Shown here: positions 1-9,727 of the stretch, piece by piece
Layout of the letters: the number at the start of each line of letters is the position of its first letter
Position numbering within the stretch: the first letter of the stretch is position 1
NCBI RefSeq assembly: GCF_042648445.1
Contig: NZ_JBHRYB010000013.1
Span: 1-64,000, forward strand
Direction: 5' to 3'
From: Bacterioplanoides pacificum
GTDB lineage: Bacteria; Pseudomonadota; Gammaproteobacteria; Pseudomonadales; Oceanobacteraceae
DNA length: 64,000 bases
Notes under the pieces: model-generated
What the model saw: the letters and a program-made list of their open reading frames with translations, nothing else
What the model was told of the DNA's origin: nothing
The model's database searches: none
Made by a program: the position numbers and the translations under genes

Positions 1-3000
1 GGACTTTACGATCAGTGGCGTAATCGTCAACACGCTCAAACACATCAGTCGCGCCCAGATCAGTTGTGGCAACATCTTCGATGGTTTGTCCAATTTCCTG
101 TGCATGCTGCGAACTGTCGACAAAGTCTTTTTTAATCGAGTTTCGCCCTTCCTCACTCGCCAAACGATGATCCACCGTCACTGTGGCATCCAGCCCTGCA
201 GTTTGCTGGTCTTTAGTAATTTGCTGGCTGTTGTTAAGGTCGCGATTGGTATGATCCAGATTGTGGTCTTCTCCATCACGGTTTTTAACCGAGCCACCAC
301 CTAAGGTTGCAAATGTGGTTTGCTCTCGCTCATGACCATTACTGGTCAGGCCAACGGTGGTACTGCCGGTACCCGAGTAGCCACTGGTGCTGACATTAAA
401 GCCATCACTTTGGCTGTGATTTTTATCCTGGATGTCTTCGACGATGAGTTCGTCGGTAGTCAGGTTAAGAGTGCCATTATCAGTAAGCGTCCCATCTTCA
501 TTACGCGTGGCGCTGGCAACCACTGCACCACGCACAGTGGTTTTATCGGCGCTGATATTTACTTCGCCTGTTCCACTGCTGCCGCCGATCAGGGTGGTCT
601 GATTATTGACCCACTTGGAGTTGGATTTGCTGTTGTTCTGGTTAGCACCAACGCTGCCTGGGCTTATATTTTTATCCGCTCCCATACTCAGGCTGGCGTT
701 GTAGCCTTCGGTTTTACTGCTGGATGTAGCAACGTCCTGCAGACTTTCAATCAGCAGGTTGCTGGTTTCAATATCGATATCGCCCGCGATTTCAACATTG
801 GCACCGGACAGCGTCAGGTTCTCACTATTGCTGCTCAGGCTACCGGCGTTAATGGCGCTGTTGATATGAGTTTTGCTGTAGCTGTCGGAGTCAGTATTGC
901 TGCCGCTGGCATTCACTCCTCCGGCCAGGTCTGAGCCGCCCGAGCCATAGCTGACGGTCATCCCGGCTGTGCGGGTAGTTTCAGTACTGCTACTGGTACT
1001 CTCTTCGGTACCAGCCTTGATGGTGACATCGTTAGCATTTAGTCCTAAACCGCCACCGATATCCATCGAGGAACCGATGATGTCGATGCTTTGCGCCGCA
1101 TCAAAGCGAGCGTCACCACCGACATTAAACGATGAGCCGACGTATCGCTGTTCAGTACTGGTGCTGGTTTTTTCGGTGATGGTTTTTTCAGCACTGCCGC
1201 TGGCGTAAAAACCGCCCGTTCCAGTCGTGCCAGCCGCCGTGGCACCACTGGCCGCCAGTGATATCGTCGCCTGGCTTAACTGGGCTGTGGCCGCTGCGAG
1301 GTTGGCCTCATAATCGGATACGGCATCGGCTGCCAGAGTGCCGTCTTTAACCCGACGTCGGGCATCATCCAGAGCCTCCTGAGCATCCTCAACGGCAGCA
1401 CCGGCATCAGCAACCGCTTCTGCAGCATAAGCAGCATCCACATAAGCATTTTTGACACCCACGGAAGTTGTAGTGGTTTCGGTTTTTTCTTGATGTTCGG
1501 TCGTTGTTTCTTCTGTCATCCCCGCGATGCGGATTTTATTCGCTTTAACGCTGGCATCACCTTCAACTTCGATATCCGAAGCGAGAACATTGATGCCATC
1601 TTCCGAGTTCATCACCAGTGAGCCGACACTAATGCTGGATTTTTTCAGCTTAGTGTCGGTGGTTGTGGTGGTTTCTTTGTGTTTGGTTTCGGTAACACCA
1701 GCGACGGTCACTTCGTCTTTTTTCAGTTCGCCTTTGGTACCTGCCACAGTATGGGTACTTTGGCTTTCTGTGGTTGTAGTGGTGTTTTCAACTGCCGTAA
1801 TGGTGGTGTTGCGGGTTTCCAAATAAGCGGTATTAGCGCTAATGTCAGCACCCTCAATGCGGGTATCGCCATCAGTGCGCACAATCAGTTTGTCACCCGC
1901 ATTCAGAGTGCTGGTTTGGTGAGTGGTGCTCTCAACAACGGTTTCACTGCTCTTACCCACCGTAATCTCCGGATTAACCCCGGCGGCCATGGCCAGCTGT
2001 CCAACACCACTGGCGCTGAGCGCTAAGGTGGCGGCGGCTGCCAGGTCTTTGAGCGGGCCTTTCAAGCCGGATTGCTTTTTGTCCCAACTCTTGTCGGTAA
2101 GCTCGACAGTGCCAATGGTAAGGTTGTTGATGGAAGAACCGTCTTCTGTGATGTACTGACCATTGTCATCAAGTATCGGGGCACCGTTTTCATCGCGTTT
2201 GACCGTCACATCCCCAAGCAGGATGTTTTCTTCCGCGGCTAATTCAGAAGCAAGAATCGCCACATCACCACCATCGGAATCAATCTGAATATTATTACCC
2301 GATAACCGGCTGGCAGTTGCGGTTTGTTTGACGTACCCCTGCTGATGGGCATTGGTGGTCACCGCACCACTGCCTTTTTTATCCTTGCTATAGCTGTCCT
2401 GGCTAATACCGGCGGTCAACAGGATATCATTCCCAGCTTTCAGTTTTATATTATTACCCGCCGACACACTGGTGCCTTGCAGGGTCATATTGTTATCAGC
2501 CGTCAGTGCAAGGTCGCCACCAACGTTCAGATTTGTACCAATAAAATCTAACTGCTCTGATTGGGTTGTGGTTTTTGATGAACTGAACGTGCCGCTTTTC
2601 TTACTGTAACGCTGCTCAAAAGTACGTTCAGTCACCCCCATCAGATTAATATCACGGGCATTAATACTTGCATTACCGGCAACATCAATCTGCGCGGCCT
2701 GTGAATTCAGATCCCCGTTGGCATTCACGGTTAGATTACCACCACTGCGAATCTGGCTAGTAACAAACTCGGTCCGCTCATCAATGTTCTTCCCGAATTG
2801 ATTGCGACGATCCAGCTGTAACGCACTGAGATTAATATCGCCTCCTGCAAACAGCGATAAATCACCACGACTGTTGATCGTGCCCCCCAGGTTGTTGATA
2901 TCGCCCTGGCTATTCAAAGCCAGCTCTCCGGCATCAATATTGCCACCACGGCCGGCCAACGCATTGTAGTTGCTGTCGTCACCGAAGCGCATCACATTAC

Positions 3001-6000
3001 GCTGATTAGTAATCACATCCGCCTGAATACGCGCCCGATTGGCAACACTGATATTGCCGGTGTTTTTAAACTCAGAAACATCAACATCCATCGTATCGGC
3101 AATCAGAGTACCAGCGGTTGGTGTAGTGATCTGCTCCAGCGTTGCCTCTGGCAGATAGACGGTCGGCACTAATTGCGACTGCCCGCCAATGTCCATCGCC
3201 ACGTACCAGATCATCGGTTGCTCAAGCTGAGCAATTTGCCGGCGCGTTAACGCCTTGCCCAACTTCACACTGCCGTCATTCTGGTAAGCTTCTACATACG
3301 CCAGCGTATTGTCGTACAACGCCTTGCGCTGCTCGGCCGAGCTGCTCCAGTCGGGTGAGAAGAAGGAGGTACCGGTTTGTGCCAACGCCGCCTGAGTCAC
3401 AGCTTGTGCTTCCTGATACGGGTCAAGGAAGAATATTGGCTCAACGTCTGGCTGCTGAGTATCGGTTAAGCGATCAAAGATGTAGTCGGGCTGCAGTTCG
3501 TATTCTGTATCGGCAATAATCTGACTGAGAATATCTTCGTCAAGGTCAAACAGGCTCGGGGCAGTAGTCGCATGAGCAGTAGACTGTGACTGCAAAGCTT
3601 GCCCGTTCTTTTGTCTCTCATTACTGAGCGAATCCAGTTGTGACTGCAGTTCAGCCTGAGCGGCTAGTTCCTGTGGGGTTTTATCACCCGCAACGGAGGC
3701 AGCATTGAGGGCATCAAATGACAAACCCGGAATAACAAAGGACAACAATGAAATTGAGGATTGCGGGCCACTGCCAATAATATCGATAACAACATCATCT
3801 GCCCCATTGTTAAACGAGCCCTTTTTCTCCTGAGACTGACCTTGAACATTACCATTAGATTGAAGGCCTACTGCGTCTACTGCGGTTGATTGATCATCTG
3901 AATTCTGGGTTTTCAAACCACCAGAAATCAAAGACCCGGTATTATTAAAACTTCTATTTCCTTCGTATGTTATGACTCCACCCGAGTAAATTGTTCCAAT
4001 AGCAAAAGGGTTTATTATTTTTGTACTACCATCTCCCGAAAAAAATGAATTTTTAACCGTATTCCCAGTATGCGTCGAGCTCCATGGACCCTTCCAATAG
4101 TAGTCATTTGTCATCTCTATTTCTGAGATCAAATGATCTACTGCAAGCTTCCTCTTACTAGAGTCAGATGACAAATAGTTGCTTTCAATCCAATTTCCGT
4201 ATGCATTTGTCTCAGACTTATTATTTTCTGTCTTTCTCTTCCATCGAATGTTTTTAACAACAGCATCGAATTCTTCACTGCTATTATTTATCCCCCCTTG
4301 GATATCAATATCCCCAACTGCACTCACATCAGAAATATGATTATAAAGGTTACCATTTACTCCCAGCTCACCCCCTGATTGTATTATGCTACGTTTTGAT
4401 CCGGCACTCACCTCCTCTGAGACATAGCCTACATCATGCTGCCAGTAATAATCTGTACTTTTGTCATAACTTGGTCCAGTTTTCTTTGTCCAACTGCTGT
4501 AATTATATGAGACAACTGTTTCGAACACCTCTTTCCGTGAAGAGTCATCAACTAACCCCAAGTTTTCTACATCACCATCAATAAATAAAGACCCACTTGT
4601 TTTTATCGAGCCAACCAGAGTAGATCCATCACCATTTCTAAGAGTCGATGCTGTTATACTATTCTTTGATCCACCATCAAAAGATTCAATATTCCCATTA
4701 TTAAATAGGCTGCCGCGAGCTACGATATCAAAATTCTCCTTTGCATAGAGAACCGCACCAGAGTGATTACTAATATCCCCCAAAGCTTCAAGCTTCAGCT
4801 CGTTTCGATATGCAACAATCTTAGAACCGTCTGTATTATCAATATTGTCATTCAAGTAAGCCAATATCGATCCGCCATACATACGGTCATTATTAATTAT
4901 TTCACCTGAACGGCTACCCTCAGCGCCTAGCCTCCAATCACCATCAATCGTAATGCGACTATTATTTTCAAGTGAATCGAAGTACCATTGACTATTTCCT
5001 AAAGCCTTAACGTTACCATTAACGGAGATATTTCCAGCAGAAACATCCAACCCACCATCGGAATACACCTGACCATTATTAACCCAATCAGAGGCTTGAT
5101 CTGCTACAGAGAATCCATCAGCCAGCCCGGATATGCGGATACTGCTGCCGCTACCTAAATCAGAATTCTTGGTCGAGACAATCCCCACCGAACGGTTTTC
5201 AAAGCGGTCTGTATTGATATCTAAGCTAGCCTCACCCCGAATATTGGCGTTATTCAGGAATGAGCTACTGGTAACATTAAGATCAGAGGCAAAGTCAATA
5301 TCGCCATCATTCTGCAGTGTCCCGGCAATATTCCACCGACTCAGGCCACCACCAGTGCCGATATTAATTTTTCCGTGCTGCTCAACGGCCAAGGTATTGG
5401 TGATGATATCAATTTTATTATCACCAATGACTGTACCGGAAACATACAGGCCTTCACCGTCAATAAAGATATTCGATGCCTGATAAACATCGCCCATGAT
5501 TCCACTGACATAAAGATTCAACGTTTCAGCGGCAACTAATCCGGTAGGCTGATTTGCTGCAAGTGCTTGCACCCGGATAGCCGATAGCGTGCTGACTTCA
5601 TTAATACGCTGTGAAGTACTGCCAACATTCAGTGTATTGCCATAAATCAGATGCTCGTTGTCAAGATGACTGACTGCGACAGAGGTTGTGCCTTTGCCTA
5701 TTAATTCACCACTATTGTGTAAACGGCTCGCTTTTAATGAAAGATCGGTTTCACTTTGTATCAAACCAGAATTCGCAAGAACACCCTGACTGGTGAGACT
5801 GATTTCGTTAGCAAATACCCGCGCTCCGGCACTATTAATGATATTTAGAGCGTCTAAATCAATCTGATCCCGCACCAACAAGGTGCCATCATTGTGGATG
5901 TCTTTCACAATGGCTGCTGGAGCACTTGTTATTAATCCAGCCTGAAGATAGCTTTCAACACCATGATTGTTCAGTGTTCCGAAATCGTTCAGAACCAATG

Positions 6001-9000
6001 CGCTGCTTATTGCAATATCACCATAGTTTTCCAGAATACCAATGCCATTCAGATGCAAAGCTGTTTCTGTATTACCATCATTGAGTTCACGGATAAGACC
6101 CCGATTTTCGAGACGATCAGCTGTCAAGGCAATACTGCCATTGGATATTTCAATGGCGGCACCATCACCGTTAACAAAACTTCCAGCATAAACCTCAAAC
6201 AAGCCTGTGGTCGTTTTTCCGGGGACTACACTGAAATCATCAAAGATCCGGCTCCGTTGAGCATCAGTTAGTACAAGTTCAGATTGGTATAATTGCCCGT
6301 TGTTAACCAACGGATCGTCGGTTAGCTGAATTATGGCCTCACCTGCGCCAATAACACCGTTATTTTCGAACTGATTTACTTCTGCGAACAATGAGGAAGC
6401 ATTCATAAATCCGCTATTGCTAAAAGATCCGGCATTATCAATCACAATCCCACCGGTACTATTGATGCTTGCCGCTTGCTTTAAAGTGCCAGCTGCCTGA
6501 TGCGCTGCAAGATTCTCTTCATTATTATCAAATTTATTGACGTTTCTGATAAGAATCAGCTCATCAGACTCTATAATTCCCTGATTGGTAAACTGATTAA
6601 ACCCTGAAAACGAAGCTGAACCGTAGTCCAGCACTGAGCCATCATCAGCACGTCTGTGTCTCTGAACGATCACACCAGTTTCGTGATTAACAAAATCTGA
6701 GGTCGTTGAATCGGCAAGATTTCCTCTGGCGTCAAAATTTGTTGCAATGAACGTCCCAGAGTTGTCGACTCCACCATGCGTGAGAGTCAGGTCACCTACA
6801 CTCAGAATACTCCCTTCACGGCCAATAAGTTGGTTGCCAGAAGCACCACCCAGAGCAAGATCAATCGCAGCGGTATCCGCAGCGACTTTGCCGTCATTAC
6901 TGATATCCACTGAGGCGTCTATCGTTAAAAGGTCTGCAAATATCTCTCCGTTATTAGTAAATGTATTTTCTGATCGAGTAATACTCAGTGTGTTTGTTTC
7001 AATTCGTCCCTTCTGCAAGAACTCTTCATCACCAATATGAACCTCACCATTCGATACAAGTGCCCCCGCAAGCCCGTTTTCAACACCTGCAAGACCAGAA
7101 AAATTCAATGCACTCCCTTGCAGAAGACCTTCATTAACATAGCGCCCAGAATGACTAGCATCATCAGCTTTCAGCCATCGAATGGCATTCTCAGCGACTT
7201 GCTCACCACGATTAATGAATACTGCGGTTTCTTCAGATGCCCGATAGTTAGCATGACTGGCAATCAAAGACGCATCACGCTGATTAATAAATCTCTGATA
7301 ACGTATTTCAAGGGCCTCTGCACCGATATCACCTGCATTTTCAATGTTTTCAGCACTAAGCAGAAAATTTTCACTGGTAAGCAGGCCCGTATTATTGAAT
7401 TGGCGTGTACGAACGCCTAGCTCCGAAAATGAAGCAATATTCCCAGTATTCGCGATACTGTCTTCTGCCGTTAACTGCAGTTCAGTGGCGCTTAACAACG
7501 TGCCACGATTAGTAAGACTCTCAACAGAAACATTAGTACTAAGTGAATTAATAAAGCTATTTTTATCAACAGTCATCTGCTCTGCTGAGAATGCAATTTC
7601 AGCCACTTCGATTATGCTGCTTTCTATTCCCAGCACTGCATCTACATTGACATCAACTGTGCTCGCTTGCAGCGATACGTTGCCCCATCCAGCCTGGCCA
7701 CTGTGCAGTGAAAATGATCCGCTTCCGATGGCTAAATTATTCAAGCTAGATGAACCGGAAACCTCGGCGGAAATGTCACCCGCGACCTGCCAGACACCAG
7801 CTATCTCGGCCTGATCAGCAACCACGACTAAGTTATCTGCCTTTATGGAACCCAGTAGCTCAAGATAGTCACCTGAAATTGACATATCGTCTGTTGCTAA
7901 AGCGACACTGTTTGCTCCCAAAGACAGATCGGCCGACATACTGAGGTTATTCGACGCCACGGCAGAATCAACCAAGTCTGCACGGTCAGCATTCAGAATC
8001 ACATTGCCGCCCCGCATAATTGATGAACGTGTAGCAAATTCTGTTGCCTCAATAGTTAGCTCATCCGATAGCATTTGTGAGTCAACAAGCCGAATACCTT
8101 CTGCCAATATTTGATTTTCACGCGAGTACATCCGGCTATTATGCAATGCGATTTCTGATACATTCATTTCGCCTTCAGAAAATACCCAATCTGCACCAGT
8201 GAGTGATAATGCATCTGCACTTAATGTAAAAGAATTCACACTAAATTGGCTTTGATTATCTCTCCAGTCACCTGCTTTCAGCTCTAAATCGTTTGCATTG
8301 AGATCGATCCCTGAACTGATCAGATTTCCGAATCGTAAATCCGCTTTATCCAGCTGCATCGTTAATTGCTCGGCGTGAGCCTGATTGCTAGTTAATCCCA
8401 GCTCCGAAAAACTCATTAAAACGTGATCCAGCGTTAGCTGATCACTGCCTATCTCAGCCTGTTCAGAAACCAGTGTGGAGTTTTCAAATTCACTACTACC
8501 ATCGACGCCGATGCTGAGCCTTTCTATAGCAAGAACGTCGGCTTCACTACGCAGACTTCCAGCCTTGACGTCCACTTCCAGGGCTTTTAACTCACCATTG
8601 AGCGCCGCCTGTCCGGAGATGTCCAAAGATAACTGCTGCGAAATAAAACCGCTACGCTCTGAGGTTTCAAGGCTATCAGCCCCAACAACAATACGCTCAT
8701 TCGCGATCAGATCATCACTGACACTAATCTCTCCATCAGCCTTTAAGGTCATGGTTTTAAAGGCGTCTGCATCCGTCACGCTCAAACCACCAGCGGACTT
8801 TATAAACAGGTCATCGGCATGAGAAAAGAGGTAACCATCGGCCTTAACTCCCAGCCCCTGCTCGGTACCAATGATATTGATATTGCCTGCCTGCATAGCA
8901 CCGTATACAGATGCATCAATAGCAACGACACGCTCTGCATTTGTAGCGGCATCTTTTCGGGTGATGTCTATATTGGTATCAGGATTACTCAATGATTCCT

Positions 9001-9703
9001 CATAATTAATATCGTAAACACCGGATACAATATTGAGTTGTCCTGGAATATTGATTTCGCCATCCACCTTTACATAGCGTGACAACACATCGAGATCATA
9101 CGGTTTGTAGCGGTAACTGAGTCCTTCTTCGCGAAAATTAATCTCACCATTATCAACAGAGAAATTTAGTTGCTCATTGTCATAATAAGAACGCCCGGTC
9201 GTCAGCGATAAACGCCCGGTATTGATAAAACCACAACCATCACAGGTAATGCCATTTGGGTTGGCAATAATGATATTTGCTTTATCGCCAAACACCTCCA
9301 TAACGCCTTTCAGTTCACTATTGTTCTGACTTGTTACCTCGTTCAGGATCGTTGAGGCACTGCGCCCTCCCAATGCCGGATTAGCTGCGAGACGTCCGGC
9401 CAGATATGAGTCCCCATTGCTCAAGGAGTTATTAAAAACCAGTCCGTTTTGATCAACATTGAAGTCCTGGTATTTATTGTGAGAGATTCCGGTAGCACCA
9501 GGCCTGACAATATCAACAACCGATACCCCATGCTGATTACGAATCACAGGCGTGAAGCGCACGTCGGCATTCGGGTCGGTAATTAATTGCGCAGCTACCG
9601 GTGCGACCAGGCCGGCTGGGAAAATTATATTGCTGATCAGCAGAGCTGAAAACAGCCGTGCTGATAGGCTGTTTTTACGATTACGCAGTGTAGCTAATAT
9701 CAT
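1..9703 (-). CDS. Giant two-partner-secretion exoprotein, FHA/CdiA type (3' end off window)
   Basis: The frame opens at ATG 9703, 7 nt after an AAGGA ribosome site, and runs to the left edge with no stop, so at least 3233 residues are present and the C-terminus is missing. The order I read is: signal peptide (about 1-38), TPS secretion domain (about 39-290) with NPNGI near 148 followed by TCDGCGFINT, a long FHA-1 beta-helix repeat region (about 300-1700), an aromatic-rich insert (about 1715-1890), a segment with LEQPMIWYV and LVPTVYLPEATLEQ resembling the CdiA YP region (about 1930-2200), then Thr/Ser-rich FHA-2 repeats to the edge. The family is exported by the TpsB partner next door and acts at the cell surface as adhesin or contact-dependent toxin carrier. 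FHA-type is certain. CdiA is inferred from domain order, because no VENN motif, toxin or immunity gene is visible. Confidence 0.93.
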   Translation of the reverse strand, partial: MILATLRNRKNSLSARLFSALLISNIIFPAGLVAPVAAQLITDPNADVRFTPVIRNQHGVSVVDIVRPGATGISHNKYQDFNVDQNGLVFNNSLSNGDSYLAGRLAANPALGGRSASTILNEVTSQNNSELKGVMEVFGDKANIIIANPNGITCDGCGFINTGRLSLTTGRSYYDNEQLNFSVDNGEINFREEGLSYRYKPYDLDVLSRYVKVDGEINIPGQLNIVSGVYDINYEESLSNPDTNIDITRKDAATNAERVVAIDASVYGAMQAGNINIIGTEQGLGVKADGYLFSHADDLFIKSAGGLSVTDADAFKTMTLKADGEISVSDDLIANERIVVGADSLETSERSGFISQQLSLDISGQAALNGELKALEVDVKAGSLRSEADVLAIERLSIGVDGSSEFENSTLVSEQAEIGSDQLTLDHVLMSFSELGLTSNQAHAEQLTMQLDKADLRFGNLISSGIDLNANDLELKAGDWRDNQSQFSVNSFTLSADALSLTGADWVFSEGEMNVSEIALHNSRMYSRENQILAEGIRLVDSQMLSDELTIEATEFATRSSIMRGGNVILNADRADLVDSAVASNNLSMSADLSLGANSVALATDDMSISGDYLELLGSIKADNLVVVADQAEIAGVWQVAGDISAEVSGSSSLNNLAIGSGSFSLHSGQAGWGNVSLQASTVDVNVDAVLGIESSIIEVAEIAFSAEQMTVDKNSFINSLSTNVSVESLTNRGTLLSATELQLTAEDSIANTGNIASFSELGVRTRQFNNTGLLTSENFLLSAENIENAGDIGAEALEIRYQRFINQRDASLIASHANYRASEETAVFINRGEQVAENAIRWLKADDASHSGRYVNEGLLQGSALNFSGLAGVENGLAGALVSNGEVHIGDEEFLQKGRIETNTLSITRSENTFTNNGEIFADLLTIDASVDISNDGKVAADTAAIDLALGGASGNQLIGREGSILSVGDLTLTHGGVDNSGTFIATNFDARGNLADSTTSDFVNHETGVIVQRHRRADDGSVLDYGSASFSGFNQFTNQGIIESDELILIRNVNKFDNNEENLAAHQAAGTLKQAASINSTGGIVIDNAGSFSNSGFMNASSLFAEVNQFENNGVIGAGEAIIQLTDDPLVNNGQLYQSELVLTDAQRSRIFDDFSVVPGKTTTGLFEVYAGSFVNGDGAAIEISNGSIALTADRLENRGLIRELNDGNTETALHLNGIGILENYGDIAISSALVLNDFGTLNNHGVESYLQAGLITSAPAAIVKDIHNDGTLLVRDQIDLDALNIINSAGARVFANEISLTSQGVLANSGLIQSETDLSLKASRLHNSGELIGKGTTSVAVSHLDNEHLIYGNTLNVGSTSQRINEVSTLSAIRVQALAANQPTGLVAAETLNLYVSGIMGDVYQASNIFIDGEGLYVSGTVIGDNKIDIITNTLAVEQHGKINIGTGGGLSRWNIAGTLQNDGDIDFASDLNVTSSSFLNNANIRGEASLDINTDRFENRSVGIVSTKNSDLGSGSSIRISGLADGFSVADQASDWVNNGQVYSDGGLDVSAGNISVNGNVKALGNSQWYFDSLENNSRITIDGDWRLGAEGSRSGEIINNDRMYGGSILAYLNDNIDNTDGSKIVAYRNELKLEALGDISNHSGAVLYAKENFDIVARGSLFNNGNIESFDGGSKNSITASTLRNGDGSTLVGSIKTSGSLFIDGDVENLGLVDDSSRKEVFETVVSYNYSSWTKKTGPSYDKSTDYYWQHDVGYVSEEVSAGSKRSIIQSGGELGVNGNLYNHISDVSAVGDIDIQGGINNSSEEFDAVVKNIRWKRKTENNKSETNAYGNWIESNYLSSDSSKRKLAVDHLISEIEMTNDYYWKGPWSSTHTGNTVKNSFFSGDGSTKIINPFAIGTIYSGGVITYEGNRSFNNTGSLISGGLKTQNSDDQSTAVDAVGLQSNGNVQGQSQEKKGSFNNGADDVVIDIIGSGPQSSISLLSFVIPGLSFDALNAASVAGDKTPQELAAQAELQSQLDSLSNERQKNGQALQSQSTAHATTAPSLFDLDEDILSQIIADTEYELQPDYIFDRLTDTQQPDVEPIFFLDPYQEAQAVTQAALAQTGTSFFSPDWSSSAEQRKALYDNTLAYVEAYQNDGSVKLGKALTRRQIAQLEQPMIWYVAMDIGGQSQLVPTVYLPEATLEQITTPTAGTLIADTMDVDVSEFKNTGNISVANRARIQADVITNQRNVMRFGDDSNYNALAGRGGNIDAGELALNSQGDINNLGGTINSRGDLSLFAGGDINLSALQLDRRNQFGKNIDERTEFVTSQIRSGGNLTVNANGDLNSQAAQIDVAGNASINARDINLMGVTERTFEQRYSKKSGTFSSSKTTTQSEQLDFIGTNLNVGGDLALTADNNMTLQGTSVSAGNNIKLKAGNDILLTAGISQDSYSKDKKGSGAVTTNAHQQGYVKQTATASRLSGNNIQIDSDGGDVAILASELAAEENILLGDVTVKRDENGAPILDDNGQYITEDGSSINNLTIGTVELTDKSWDKKQSGLKGPLKDLAAAATLALSASGVGQLAMAAGVNPEITVGKSSETVVESTTHQTSTLNAGDKLIVRTDGDTRIEGADISANTAYLETRNTTITAVENTTTTTESQSTHTVAGTKGELKKDEVTVAGVTETKHKETTTTTDTKLKKSSISVGSLVMNSEDGINVLASDIEVEGDASVKANKIRIAGMTEETTTEHQEKTETTTTSVGVKNAYVDAAYAAEAVADAGAAVEDAQEALDDARRRVKDGTLAADAVSDYEANLAAATAQLSQATISLAASGATAAGTTGTGGFYASGSAEKTITEKTSTSTEQRYVGSSFNVGGDARFDAAQSIDIIGSSMDIGGGLGLNANDVTIKAGTEESTSSSTETTRTAGMTVSYGSGGSDLAGGVNASGSNTDSDSYSKTHINSAINAGSLSSNSENLTLSGANVEIAGDIDIETSNLLIESLQDVATSSSKTEGYNASLSMGADKNISPGSVGANQNNSKSNSKWVNNQTTLIGGSSGTGEVNISADKTTVRGAVVASATRNEDGTLTDNGTLNLTTDELIVEDIQDKNHSQSDGFNVSTSGYSGTGSTTVGLTSNGHEREQTTFATLGGGSVKNRDGEDHNLDHTNRDLNNSQQITKDQQTAGLDATVTVDHRLASEEGRNSIKKDFVDSSQHAQEIGQTIEDVATTDLGATDVFERVDDYATDRKV

Positions 9704-9727
9704 GGTATATCCTTGACCATCGTGGTC

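Noticed and set aside
320..934. Plus-strand open frame of 204 codons opposite the giant exoprotein
   Set aside because: It is the complement of the regular repeat coding sequence, has no recognisable domain and no ribosome site. The minus frame is continuous and homologous to FHA.
1..2300. Repetitive look of the first 2 kb as a possible CRISPR or tandem satellite
   Set aside because: The repetition is at protein level (Thr/Ser-rich FHA-2 repeats) with no constant-length DNA repeats and spacers.
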